NCBI GenBank assembly: GCA_900470155.1
Contig: UBZT01000009.1
Location: 1,232,213-1,296,212 of the forward strand
Reading direction: 5' to 3'
Length of the DNA: 64,000 nucleotides
Source: Hyphomicrobiales bacterium
GTDB taxonomy: Bacteria > Pseudomonadota > Alphaproteobacteria > Rhizobiales > Rhizobiaceae
Under the pieces are notes generated by a model, which was not told the DNA's origin, made no database searches, and saw only the letters and a list, made by a program, of their open reading frames with translations. Shown here piece after piece: positions 35,287-43,945 of the stretch. Each line of letters begins with the position of its first letter. Within the stretch, counting starts at the first letter, position 1. Both the position numbers and the translations under genes were made by a program.

Positions 35287-38034
35287 ATGACGATTGGAAA
35301 ACTGGTTAAATCGCTGCTCATGGCAGGTGTGATGACGGTTGCCACCGGAACTCCGGGACGAAGCGAGCCGATCGATGTCCGGTTCCTGCCACCGGACATC
35401 GACGTCCCCAAATCGGCAATCTGCACGCCGCGCATCCGCGACGAGGACATGATTGCCGACTGGACGGCGTGGGACCGCAAGGCCCTGCCCAAGCGGGAAA
35501 CCTATTCCATCACCCGCGACATGAACCGCTTGCGCGACGTCGATGCCCGACGTTTCGAGCCGATCCTCAACCGCATGCAGGAGCTGCTGCCGACCATCAA
35601 GTCGGACTACAGCGAGAAGGATGCCCTGTTCGACAAGGTCAAGCTGATGCTGGCCATGGGCGAAGGTGACAAGGTTCGTGAACAGGGCCTAGTCGGCAAG
35701 CTCCTGGAGAACAAGGACCATCCAGCCGGATCGCTGAACACGCTCGCCGACTACCTGATCGACGGCAAAGGCGTCGAAACTGATCGCGCCAGCGGTCTGA
35801 AGCTTAAGGTCCAGGCCGCCTATGGTGGTAACGCCGATGCGATCCTCGATCTGGCACGCATGACGAAAAACGGCGAAAAGATCGAGAACTGGGAAATCGA
35901 ACCCGAACTGGCCGTCAACATGGCATTAGGTTCGCTTGTTGGCGTTCTCGATGAAGGAATTTGCGACCGCATCGGCCGCGTCGCACGCGAATATGATGGT
36001 GGCGAGATCGTCAAGAATGATCCCAATGTCAGCCTCGCATGGTACCGGTTCGCCGCTGATCTCGGCGATACGGCCGCTGCCTGGGAAGTGGCCGAATACA
36101 ATCTGCTCAGCGAAAAGATCGTCAAAGACAATGATGTTCTGGTCAAATATCTGAAGATGGCCGCAGACGGCGGCAACATGGCCGCGATCCTCGAGCTCGG
36201 CCGCCTTTATGCCGAAGGTGCGATCATCGAACGGGATCGGGAAAAAGCGCTTCACTACTACGCCATAGCGGAAAAAGCGGGCAATCAGGCGGGCTTGGTC
36301 AAGCAGGCCCAGCTCTATGAACAGAGCAAGGATACATCGCCTGCCGACGCGGCCGCCTACGAGAACACACTTCGTCAGTTGATTGAACGCGCAGACCCGC
36401 CACCATGGGCCTTTACACGTCTTGCGCGCCTCATCCAGGACCGCGAAGGGATCTGGCAATCGGCGGAAAATGTGAGGCCATTGCTGGAAGAGGCGGTCAA
36501 GCGTGGTGATATCGAGGGTGGTATCGACCTCGCAGAGCTTCTTGTCAGGCAAAGCCCCAGCGCCACCACCTTGGCGCGCTCCACCGACCTCCTAAGCCAA
36601 GCCATTCAGAGCAATGGCGAGATCAATGCCATCGCCAAGCTGCAGCGTGTCTTCCTCTGCATCGACCCGAAAGGACCCGACCTTGAAGCCGCTGCATACT
36701 GGTCTGATATCGAAGCGGGCGCCGGTAACAAGACGCTCAATCTCAAAGCCGACCAAATCGACCAGTTGCCTGCCCTGAAGGATCCGCTGGTGATCGCGGC
36801 AATCCAGACGCAGGCGCTATACGGTCGCGCCAGCGCGCTTGCGCTTTATCAACGCTATCTGAAGAGCGCCGGCTATTCGGATCAGGTTCTCAAATTCTGG
36901 GAGGCGCGCGCCGAGGTGCGCCGGGGTGCAACCGTCGAGGCCGTCTTGCTCGACTTCAAACAGAATGTCGAAAAAGGGCGCATTGCGGAGGCCAAGCAGA
37001 GCATTCGACTGACCAGTGAGGCGATGAGCGTCGATGCCGGTCTGAGCTTCGCCCGGTTCTTGATCGAGAACTATTCCGATGACCAAGACAGCGTCCAGCT
37101 TGCCAAGGAAATTCTCAAGCCCCTGGCTGAAAGTGGCTATGGCCGTGCCATCCGGTTGTTGGAAGAGTTGGAGGGAGAAAGCCTCGACCCGCTTTCTTCG
37201 CCCGTCAGCTACTATGGCGACGTGATGAAGCAGAAGGGTGATATGGCGGCCCAACTTTTGCTTGCCGAGAAAGCGCCTGACGACGAAACCCGCGAGCTGT
37301 TCTATCAGCGTGCCATAGGCTCGCAGCGTTGCGACTACGACGACAGCATGTCGCTGGCCGAATTCGCGATGCGTCACAACAGAGAAGACGCCAAGCGCTG
37401 GCTGGCGATCGCAAGCCACATTGCCACCGACGATGCATGGCGCAAGGTCAAGATCGCCGACATGTATATGGAACTGAATACGCCGGACACCAAAAGGACG
37501 GCGCTTGATTTGTATGCCGAGGCTCGTAGCGGCGGTGAACCGGCTGCCTTCTACCGGCTGGTGAAATATTACGCCAACAATGCCGGCGACGCCTATGATC
37601 CAAAAGCGGCGAGCGACATCTTCGTCGATCTCGTGCAGCGCTCGGACCTCAACAGCATGCCCGAAAAACTCCTCATGCTGGCCAACATGAAGCCCGAAAT
37701 CAGGCGTCAGGTGAACCTCAGGATCAATGTCAGGGATCTCTATCAGCGGTCTGCCGACACCGGTCAGCCGGTCGCGATGCGGGAACTGGGCAAGCTCCTG
37801 CGCAATGATCCGAAGGAAAGCCGGGCCGTCATCGATGGCTTTGCCTGGCTGAAGAAGGCGGCCGAAGCCGGCGATGCCGAAGCGATGTATCTGCTGTCGC
37901 AGTCTTATGCCTTCGGCACGGGGACCAGGCCGGCGCTCGATGCCGCCCAATACTGGATGGCGAAGTCAGCCGAGGCTGGCTATCCCGAAGCCGCCCATGT
38001 CTTGATGTTGACCAAAGCTGGAACGGAGGGCTGA
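35287..38034 (+). CDS. Large AlgK-like secreted Sel1-repeat protein
   Basis: 915 residues, about twice the length of Pseudomonas AlgK (about 475). Signal peptide 1-26 without a lipobox Cys, whereas AlgK is an outer-membrane lipoprotein. Sel1-like repeats are clear in at least three places: GNMAAILELGRLYAEGAIIE near 300, AREAGEPAAFYRLVKYYANN-like near 755, and GDAEAMYLLSQSYAFGTGTR near 860. The start has CGGAGG upstream. AlgK in Pseudomonas holds the periplasmic export complex and the AlgE porin together, so a scaffold role is inferred. No AlgE gene is found. Confidence 0.8.
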   Translation: MTIGKLVKSLLMAGVMTVATGTPGRSEPIDVRFLPPDIDVPKSAICTPRIRDEDMIADWTAWDRKALPKRETYSITRDMNRLRDVDARRFEPILNRMQELLPTIKSDYSEKDALFDKVKLMLAMGEGDKVREQGLVGKLLENKDHPAGSLNTLADYLIDGKGVETDRASGLKLKVQAAYGGNADAILDLARMTKNGEKIENWEIEPELAVNMALGSLVGVLDEGICDRIGRVAREYDGGEIVKNDPNVSLAWYRFAADLGDTAAAWEVAEYNLLSEKIVKDNDVLVKYLKMAADGGNMAAILELGRLYAEGAIIERDREKALHYYAIAEKAGNQAGLVKQAQLYEQSKDTSPADAAAYENTLRQLIERADPPPWAFTRLARLIQDREGIWQSAENVRPLLEEAVKRGDIEGGIDLAELLVRQSPSATTLARSTDLLSQAIQSNGEINAIAKLQRVFLCIDPKGPDLEAAAYWSDIEAGAGNKTLNLKADQIDQLPALKDPLVIAAIQTQALYGRASALALYQRYLKSAGYSDQVLKFWEARAEVRRGATVEAVLLDFKQNVEKGRIAEAKQSIRLTSEAMSVDAGLSFARFLIENYSDDQDSVQLAKEILKPLAESGYGRAIRLLEELEGESLDPLSSPVSYYGDVMKQKGDMAAQLLLAEKAPDDETRELFYQRAIGSQRCDYDDSMSLAEFAMRHNREDAKRWLAIASHIATDDAWRKVKIADMYMELNTPDTKRTALDLYAEARSGGEPAAFYRLVKYYANNAGDAYDPKAASDIFVDLVQRSDLNSMPEKLLMLANMKPEIRRQVNLRINVRDLYQRSADTGQPVAMRELGKLLRNDPKESRAVIDGFAWLKKAAEAGDAEAMYLLSQSYAFGTGTRPALDAAQYWMAKSAEAGYPEAAHVLMLTKAGTEG

Positions 38035-38038
38035 GCCT

Positions 38039-39127
38039 TTGACCGATTTCACCATCGTAAAAACAGGCAGTTTGGCTGCCCTGTCATTGTTCACGCTGAT
38101 CGCGATGAACAGCGTGCCGTCAACCGCCAATGCCGCGGACGAAACCTGCTTCACCATTCCGACCCCTGTCGTCAGCCTCGGTTTCGGCAGTCGCTACGAA
38201 GCGGCCTCGGCGACTCGGTCCGATATTGACGAAGAGTCCGATGCAGCCGTGACCAAGGCGCTGAAGCCGATCGATCAGTTCATTCAAAACCTCGCCAAAC
38301 AGGTGACAAAGGCGGGGAAAGAGACCGATCCGGCAACTCGCAAGGAATATCAGCGCTGTGTGATTGATGCCGTCTATCAATGGGCTGCGGCAAACGCGCT
38401 GAGCGACATGAAGACGGACAATGCCAAGCTCTCGGTTCCTTCCCGCGTCGGCGGTATTGCCATTGCCTATGCCCAAAGCCGCAATCAGGTCAGCGGCGTT
38501 TCCGACAGGCAGCGTGTCATTGAGAAATGGCTGCTGGAGCGGGGCCGTGCAACGGTTGATTTCTTCGACAATGACGCGACGAAGGGTGCGGCCCGCAACA
38601 ACCTGCGCGCCTGGGCAAGCCTTGCCGTCGGCGAGGTTGGTATCCTCAACGAGGACAAGCCGTTGACCGATTGGGCCATCCTCAGCAACAGAACAATGAT
38701 CGCCGGCGCATCGGCCGATGGCAGCCTTCCTCTCGAAATGAACCGCAAGCAATATGCGCTGCACTATCAGTTGCATGCCATGTCGCCACTAGTCACCTCG
38801 ATCGCGCGGCTATGCGATGCGGGTTATGGAAAGGGCGGCGCCGACTTGGCGAAACTGGCCACCATGGCAAAATTCTCGTTCGATGCGGTCAAGGATCCGA
38901 CCATCGTCCAGAAGATTACCGGCATCAAGCAGACGGTGAAGCCGGGACTGAAGGACAACACGTCGTCGCTCGGATGGCTCGAACCCTATGTCTCGTTGAG
39001 CAATGACAAGAAGTTGGAAAGCGAGTTTGCCGACTTGAGGCCGCTGTCGAACTCGAAGCTCGGCGGCAATGTTACAGAGTTATACGGCAACAGACGCATC
39101 AGCTGCGTGATTTCAGCCATTCGTTAG
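38039..39127 (+). CDS. algL: AlgL-like (PL5 family) protein lacking the catalytic histidine
   Basis: Secreted protein of 362 residues with the fold and length of periplasmic alginate lyase AlgL. TTG start at 38039 with GGAGGG eight bases upstream; signal peptide 1-33. Matching blocks include SRYEAAS (AlgL SKYEGSD), ARNNLRAW (AlgL RNNHSYW), LPLEMNRKQYALHYQLHA (AlgL LPNELKRRQRALAYHNYA) and WLEPYVSL. The NNH catalytic His is Leu189, the Lys of SKYEG is Arg52, and HNY is QLH (244-246). Lyase activity is therefore doubtful; a polymer-binding role is possible. Last gene of the locus. Confidence 0.8.
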   Translation: MTDFTIVKTGSLAALSLFTLIAMNSVPSTANAADETCFTIPTPVVSLGFGSRYEAASATRSDIDEESDAAVTKALKPIDQFIQNLAKQVTKAGKETDPATRKEYQRCVIDAVYQWAAANALSDMKTDNAKLSVPSRVGGIAIAYAQSRNQVSGVSDRQRVIEKWLLERGRATVDFFDNDATKGAARNNLRAWASLAVGEVGILNEDKPLTDWAILSNRTMIAGASADGSLPLEMNRKQYALHYQLHAMSPLVTSIARLCDAGYGKGGADLAKLATMAKFSFDAVKDPTIVQKITGIKQTVKPGLKDNTSSLGWLEPYVSLSNDKKLESEFADLRPLSNSKLGGNVTELYGNRRISCVISAIR

Positions 39128-39138
39128 GGGAAAGTGGC

Positions 39139-39348
39139 TTATTCGGAGGCGAGACGGATTTTGTGGCTGATCAGCGGAACGTCCTGCTTGATCGGCTGCG
39201 GGTCGCGTTCGCTGTTCCACTCTCCAACTTCCATGGAGACGAGCGAACGCACGGCGGCGGCTGAAAAGTCACGCCCGTGGGTACCCGCAAGTGCTTCTTG
39301 CAGACGGCCAATCAGATCATCGGCATCGGTATGAATAGACTGCGTCAC
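39139..39348 (-). CDS. Small protein of unknown function
   Basis: 69 residues from GTG at 39348, chosen because GGAGGAG lies eight bases upstream; a longer TTG-started frame to 39381 would bury that site. Acidic and probably soluble, no membrane segment. I recognise no family. It ends 11 bases after the algL stop in convergent orientation. The excellent ribosome site and good codon use argue that it is real. Confidence 0.6.
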   Translation of the reverse strand: MTQSIHTDADDLIGRLQEALAGTHGRDFSAAAVRSLVSMEVGEWNSERDPQPIKQDVPLISHKIRLASE

Positions 39349-39474
39349 CTTGCGGGCTCCTCCGAAAACATCATGCGCCAAAGATGGATGTTTTCCTAGC
39401 GTTCAGAAGCCAACGATGGCCTTGAACACTTAAAAAAGTCGCAATTCTTCGTGAGTGGCGTGGGAGCGGTGCAA

Positions 39475-39496
39475 CCATCTTTGCCAAGATGGCAAA
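39475..39496. other. Two overlapping, mutually exclusive inverted repeats
   Basis: CCATCTT/AAGATGG (39475-39492, loop TGCC) and TTTGCC/GGCAAA (39480-39496) share their central bases, so only one can form at a time. They lie between the third cheW and the small gene, in the leader of the small gene on the minus strand. Confidence 0.35.
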
Positions 39497-39512
39497 CAAA
39501 ACCTAACCAGCA

Positions 39513-39530
39513 CGCGCATAGTCATGCGCG
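39513..39530 (-). terminator. Hairpin downstream of the third cheW
   Basis: Perfect 7-base-pair stem CGCGCAT/ATGCGCG with a 4-base loop, 42 bases after the cheW stop. On the minus strand it is followed within about 12 bases by a GTTTTGTTTG tract, so it could end the cheW transcript. Confidence 0.45.
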
Positions 39531-39571
39531 CGGCATCAAGCTGGCACAGGAAAGTCGTGAAGGAAGGCGGC

Positions 39572-40048
39572 TTAAGCCGCCATGCCCCAGCCAGACGGGT
39601 CGTCATCGCCGAACATGCGCTCCAGGCTGAGGAAGCAGATCATGCTCTTGTCATGCGCGATAATGCCGTCCGAGAAGGCCGAACTCGGGCCCGTGGCGGC
39701 CGGAAGCGGCTGCAGTGTGCTGCCGGCAACGGTCAGGATATCCGATACGCCATCGACCAGCAGCCCGACAGTCATGCCATTGACTTCGGTCACGACAACG
39801 GCACTCCGCTCTGTCGCCTGCGCTGCCGGCATACCGAGCTTAACCGCCAGATCGACGATCGGGATCACCGTGCCGCGCAGGTTCATGACACCCAGCACTT
39901 CATAGGGCGAATGTGGAATGGGGGTAACCGGCGCCCAGCCGCGAATCTCGCGAATGGACGTCGTCTTCACGCAGAATTCCTGTTCGTGCAGGCGAAAAGC
40001 GATGATCTCCAGCGAGTCGGCGGCATTCGAGTTTGAAGTCAGATTCAT
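39572..40048 (-). CDS. cheW: CheW-like protein (third copy, outside the che operon)
   Basis: 158 residues. The CheW pattern is clear: LEIIAFRLHEQEFCVKTTSIREIRGW, then VLGVMNLRGTVIPIVDLAVKLGM, with the conserved NLRG turn. ATG at 40048 has GGGAGGA seven bases upstream. It stands alone between the alginate-type locus and the uxu operon, 20 kb from the che operon. Its NLRGTVIPIVDL segment is closer to classical motility CheWs than the two operon copies, so it may serve a different array encoded elsewhere. Confidence 0.92.
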   Translation of the reverse strand: MNLTSNSNAADSLEIIAFRLHEQEFCVKTTSIREIRGWAPVTPIPHSPYEVLGVMNLRGTVIPIVDLAVKLGMPAAQATERSAVVVTEVNGMTVGLLVDGVSDILTVAGSTLQPLPAATGPSSAFSDGIIAHDKSMICFLSLERMFGDDDPSGWGMAA

Positions 40049-40268
40049 TTACATGTCCTCCCAAGGTGCTGCCGACCAGCAGCCGCGACCGAAATGCCGG
40101 CTCATTGAGCACTCTCGAGCCAAGATCGTTACTGCCGCCTTCGGCAAAAACCCTTGTTCAGTCGAGACCGCAGAACGAATCGGTCTATTAGGATTAGTAA
40201 ATGATAAATCCATTGATAAGCCATTAATGCCCGCGTCGAATACGCCGGGCACCGGCACTCCAGCGCCT

Positions 40269-41678
40269 CTACGTCCCCGCCAGCACATGGTCCAGCGCTG
40301 CATTGACCCGATCACGCCAGTCGCGATCGCCAATCAGCCGCGGAGGAAACAAACCGGGCAAAGCAAAGAAGTTGGCGGATGGATCGGCAGGATCCACAAC
40401 ACCGGACGCTTGCCGCAATTCATGAGCCCGGGGATCCTCGATCTGGGGCGTCTGCATGACGTAGGCTATCCACAAGGCAGTCGCTTCGGCAAAGGCGGCT
40501 GCGTCATGCCCGGCTGCAAGATCGTCGACAGCCGCGGCGAATATACGCTGCGGCAGCTTCTGGCTTCCATCCATCGCAATCTGCTTCGTGCGGTGCGCAA
40601 TTGTCGGGTTGGAAAAACGCTCTATCAATTGCTCCCGGTACTGTCCAAGATCGATGCCCGGCACCGGATCCAGCGTCATAGCCGCTGCTGACATATGCCG
40701 GCGCACGCGTTCGGCATATTCCGGCACGGCCATGACATCCTTGACATATTCAAGCGCCTTGAGCTGGCCGAGATAGGCAATCATCGAGTGCGGGCCGTTC
40801 AGCATCCGGAGTTTCATCTTCTCATACGGCTCGACATCGGCGACGAACAGAGCGCCCGCACGGTCCCATTCCGGTCGACCGGAAACGAAACGATCCTCGA
40901 TCACCCATTGCATGAAGGGTTCGGTATCCAGAGCCAGCTTGTCCTCGACACCGAGGAGATCGGCCGCGCGCTGGCGGGTTTCATCCGTTGCTGCCGGAAC
41001 GATGCGGTCCACCATCGTGCATGGAAATGCACCTTCCGCCGCGATCCAGCTGGCAAGTGCCGGATCATGGGCCTCGGCCATTTCCAGCACCAGACGTTCG
41101 ACCACTCGCCCATTGGTCGGCAGGTTGTCGCAACACAACACGGTATAGGGCGGCACCCCAGCCTGCTTGCGCCGCGAAAGCCCTTCCACCAGAAAACCGA
41201 TCACACCCACCGGTGAACCGGGCGTCACAAGATCGACAGCCACGGCTGGATGGTGACGATCAAGCCCTCCCGACGCGGGATCGAAACCATAGGCCTTTTC
41301 CGTCACCGTCAGCGAAACGATACGGATTGCCGGATCGGCAAGCAGATCCAGCAGGCCATCTCGGTCGCTGGCAGCCGAGATGCCGCCAATGACCGAGCCG
41401 ACGACGCGCGGCGCGGCACCCGATGCATCGCGTGCGATCACGGAAAACAGATGATCCTGCATCTTCAAATCGCGGATCGGCTCGATCGAGCGCAGGCTCA
41501 CGCCGACAATACCCCAGTCGCCGAAAGAAGCAGCGAGCGCATTGTCGGTGTATGTTGCCTGATGCGCCCGGTGAAATGCGCCAAAGCCGATATGGACGAT
41601 GCCGGGTTTGAGCTTGGTGCGATCGTAGCGCGGCATGAGAACACCGCCGGCCAATGTGGAGGATGAAGACAGCTGCAT
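40269..41678 (-). CDS. uxuB: Fructuronate reductase / mannitol dehydrogenase family
   Basis: NAD-dependent polyol dehydrogenase of 469 residues, predicted to reduce D-fructuronate to D-mannonate. N-terminal Rossmann segment IVHIGFGAFHRAHQATYTD (23-41), central VDRIVPAATDE, and the catalytic Lys motif LRMLNGPHSMIAYLG. Last gene of the operon, starting two bases after the uxuA stop. The pairing with mannonate dehydratase favours UxuB over mannitol dehydrogenase. Confidence 0.88.
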   Translation of the reverse strand: MQLSSSSTLAGGVLMPRYDRTKLKPGIVHIGFGAFHRAHQATYTDNALAASFGDWGIVGVSLRSIEPIRDLKMQDHLFSVIARDASGAAPRVVGSVIGGISAASDRDGLLDLLADPAIRIVSLTVTEKAYGFDPASGGLDRHHPAVAVDLVTPGSPVGVIGFLVEGLSRRKQAGVPPYTVLCCDNLPTNGRVVERLVLEMAEAHDPALASWIAAEGAFPCTMVDRIVPAATDETRQRAADLLGVEDKLALDTEPFMQWVIEDRFVSGRPEWDRAGALFVADVEPYEKMKLRMLNGPHSMIAYLGQLKALEYVKDVMAVPEYAERVRRHMSAAAMTLDPVPGIDLGQYREQLIERFSNPTIAHRTKQIAMDGSQKLPQRIFAAAVDDLAAGHDAAAFAEATALWIAYVMQTPQIEDPRAHELRQASGVVDPADPSANFFALPGLFPPRLIGDRDWRDRVNAALDHVLAGT

Positions 41679-41680
41679 GA

Positions 41681-42877
41681 TCAGGACAATCCGTAAGTGA
41701 GATGTGACAAAGCACGTTCGATACCGCGCAGTTCGGCAAGACCCTTGAGGCGTCCGATTGCCGGATAGCCGGGCTGGGCGCCGCGCGTCAGGTCATCGAG
41801 GATTTCTTGCCCGTGGTCGGGGCGCATCGCAATCTGTTGATCCGGGCGGCCCTCGGTCTTCCGGCGTTTTTCTTCCGCAACAAGTCCGGCAATCACCGCG
41901 ACCATATCGGTGTCCCCTTCGAGATGTTCATCCTCATAGAACGAGCATGGCGTGCGATCCTCCTCGCGCCGGACATTGCGCAGATGGACGAAATGGATGC
42001 GGGGGCCAAACTGGCGCACCATGGCGGGCAAGTCATTGGCAGCAAGCGCCCCGAGCGAACCCGTGCAGAAGGTCATGCCATTGGCGGGACGATCCACAGC
42101 AGCCAGCATGTCGGCATAGTCGTCGGCCGTCGACAGCACACGCGGCAGGCCAAGCAAAGCCCATGGCGGATCGTCCGGATGAGCGCAGATATTGATCCCG
42201 ACCTCTTCGGCGACAGGCGTCACCTCCGAGAGGAAGTCGACGAGATGGCACTTCAGCTTTTCGCGATCGATGCCGACATAGGTTTCCAGATGCGCGCGAA
42301 GCTGCGACAGGCTGTAACCGTCGGCAGATCCCGGAAGGCCTGCGCCGATATTGCGCGAAAGGCTGAGCTTGCGCTCATCGCTCATCCCGCGGAAACGCTG
42401 CAGCGCCTGGTCACGCGTTTCAGAATCGTAGTCAGCCGGTGCCGCTTGCCGTTCCAGCAGGTGTATGTCGAAGGCGACAAAATCAATCCGGTCGAAGCGC
42501 ATCGCCTTGGCGCCGTGACGCGCCGTCCAGCGCAGATCTGTGCGCGTCCAGTCGAGCACTGGCATGAAATTGTAACACACCGTCCTGATGCCCGCCGCGG
42601 ACAGGCGGCGCAGAGTTTCCTGCCAGTTGGCCACGTGCTCGCGCCATGCGCCGGTCTGGGTCTTGATGCTTTCGGAAACCGGAATGCTCTCGACGACTTC
42701 CCAATGCAGTCCGCCGGCCGCGATCTCCGCCTGCCGTTTGGCAATCTCCTCGACCGGCCAGACATCGCCGGTGGGGATGTGATGCAAAGCGCTGACAATG
42801 CCAAGCGCGCCAGCCTGGGCTGCATCCTGCACGCTGACCCTGTCGACGGGTCCGAACCAACGCCATGTATGTCGCAT
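41681..42877 (-). CDS. uxuA: Mannonate dehydratase
   Basis: Dehydrates D-mannonate to 2-keto-3-deoxy-D-gluconate, 398 residues. Typical UxuA opening MRHTWRWFGPVDRVSV, then ALHHIPTGDVWP, TVCYNFMPVLDWTRTDLRW (with break), NICAHPDDPPW and FCTGSLGA with the metal-binding His/Cys residues. It lies between idnD-like and uxuB genes in one operon under GntR control. Confidence 0.94.
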   Translation of the reverse strand: MRHTWRWFGPVDRVSVQDAAQAGALGIVSALHHIPTGDVWPVEEIAKRQAEIAAGGLHWEVVESIPVSESIKTQTGAWREHVANWQETLRRLSAAGIRTVCYNFMPVLDWTRTDLRWTARHGAKAMRFDRIDFVAFDIHLLERQAAPADYDSETRDQALQRFRGMSDERKLSLSRNIGAGLPGSADGYSLSQLRAHLETYVGIDREKLKCHLVDFLSEVTPVAEEVGINICAHPDDPPWALLGLPRVLSTADDYADMLAAVDRPANGMTFCTGSLGALAANDLPAMVRQFGPRIHFVHLRNVRREEDRTPCSFYEDEHLEGDTDMVAVIAGLVAEEKRRKTEGRPDQQIAMRPDHGQEILDDLTRGAQPGYPAIGRLKGLAELRGIERALSHLTYGLS

Positions 42878-42888
42878 CGAAAACTCCT

Positions 42889-43932
42889 TCAGCGAAGAAA
42901 ACTGAGCTGCACCTTGCAGGCAGCCGAACGGTCACCAGCCTGTTCGAAGGCCGCAACCGCCTGATCGATGGGAAAGCTGTGGGAGATGATCGGCCGTACA
43001 TCGATGCGGCGATCGGCTATCAGGCGAACGGCCTCGGCAAACTCGGTGTCGAAACGTTGCGAGCCGACGAGACGCAGTTCCTTGCCGACCAATGCATTGA
43101 GCGGAAGCCTGATATCGCCGGTGACCCCCACCTGCACGATCAGCCCCCGCGGCCGCACCGTTGCAATCGCGGTTCTCAGCGCCGGTTCCGCGGCCGAACA
43201 TTCGAACACGGTATCGAATTGTCCTTTGTCCACCTCATAGGGTGCAAGCGCACCCGTGTCGTGGCGAATATTGATCGTGCGGGTGGCTCCCATCGCCCTA
43301 GCTCTTTCAAGCGCGGCATCGGCAAGATCGGTGACGACCACCTCGGCGGCGCCAGCGTGGCGAACTGCGGCCACGACGAGGGCACCGATCGGGCCGGCGC
43401 CAGTGACAAGCACCTTGCAACCGGCGAGATTGCCAGCCTGCGCCGCCGCATGCAGACAAACTGCAAGCGGCTCGGCGCAGGCGGCTTCTCCGGCTGTGAC
43501 CAGGGAGCCTGCCGGGAAGCACTGGAGCGACGGAGCAATCATCCAGTCGCGAAACATGCCCTGCGCATGGGGCAGACGCATCGCACTGCCCATGAACTGC
43601 ATGTTGAGGCAGTGAATGGGCGTGCCCGTAGCGCAAAAGCGGCAGCGGCCGCAGGGCTGGGAGGGATTGATGGCAACCAGATCGCCGAATGCCAGACCCG
43701 AGACACCGGCGCCGAGGGCAGAAACATAGCCTGACGCTTCATGGCCGGGAATGATCGGTTCGCGAACCCGCACCGGACCGAAACCACCATCCTGATAGTA
43801 ATGGAGATCGGAGCCGCAGATGCCGCCCGCCGCCATCTTGATCAGGACTTCTCCCTCGCCCGGCGCGCCAACATCCGCCGTTTCGATCTTGAGATCACGT
43901 TGGCCGTAAAGCCGGGCAAGGCGCGTTTGCAT
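42889..43932 (-). CDS. Zinc-dependent L-idonate/L-gulonate 5-dehydrogenase-like protein
   Basis: Medium-chain dehydrogenase of 347 residues (ATG 43932, with AAGGGAA seven bases upstream; GTG at 43935 is possible). Catalytic zinc site CGSDLHYY and GHEASGYV, structural zinc cysteines CGRCRFCATGTPIHC (read with care), Rossmann GAGPIGAL. Closest by eye to L-idonate 5-dehydrogenase. With UxuB and UxuA downstream, oxidation of L-gulonate at C5 to D-fructuronate would make a linear pathway; this substrate is inference. Confidence 0.85.
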   Translation of the reverse strand: MQTRLARLYGQRDLKIETADVGAPGEGEVLIKMAAGGICGSDLHYYQDGGFGPVRVREPIIPGHEASGYVSALGAGVSGLAFGDLVAINPSQPCGRCRFCATGTPIHCLNMQFMGSAMRLPHAQGMFRDWMIAPSLQCFPAGSLVTAGEAACAEPLAVCLHAAAQAGNLAGCKVLVTGAGPIGALVVAAVRHAGAAEVVVTDLADAALERARAMGATRTINIRHDTGALAPYEVDKGQFDTVFECSAAEPALRTAIATVRPRGLIVQVGVTGDIRLPLNALVGKELRLVGSQRFDTEFAEAVRLIADRRIDVRPIISHSFPIDQAVAAFEQAGDRSAACKVQLSFLR

Positions 43933-43945
43933 CACTCTATTCCCT

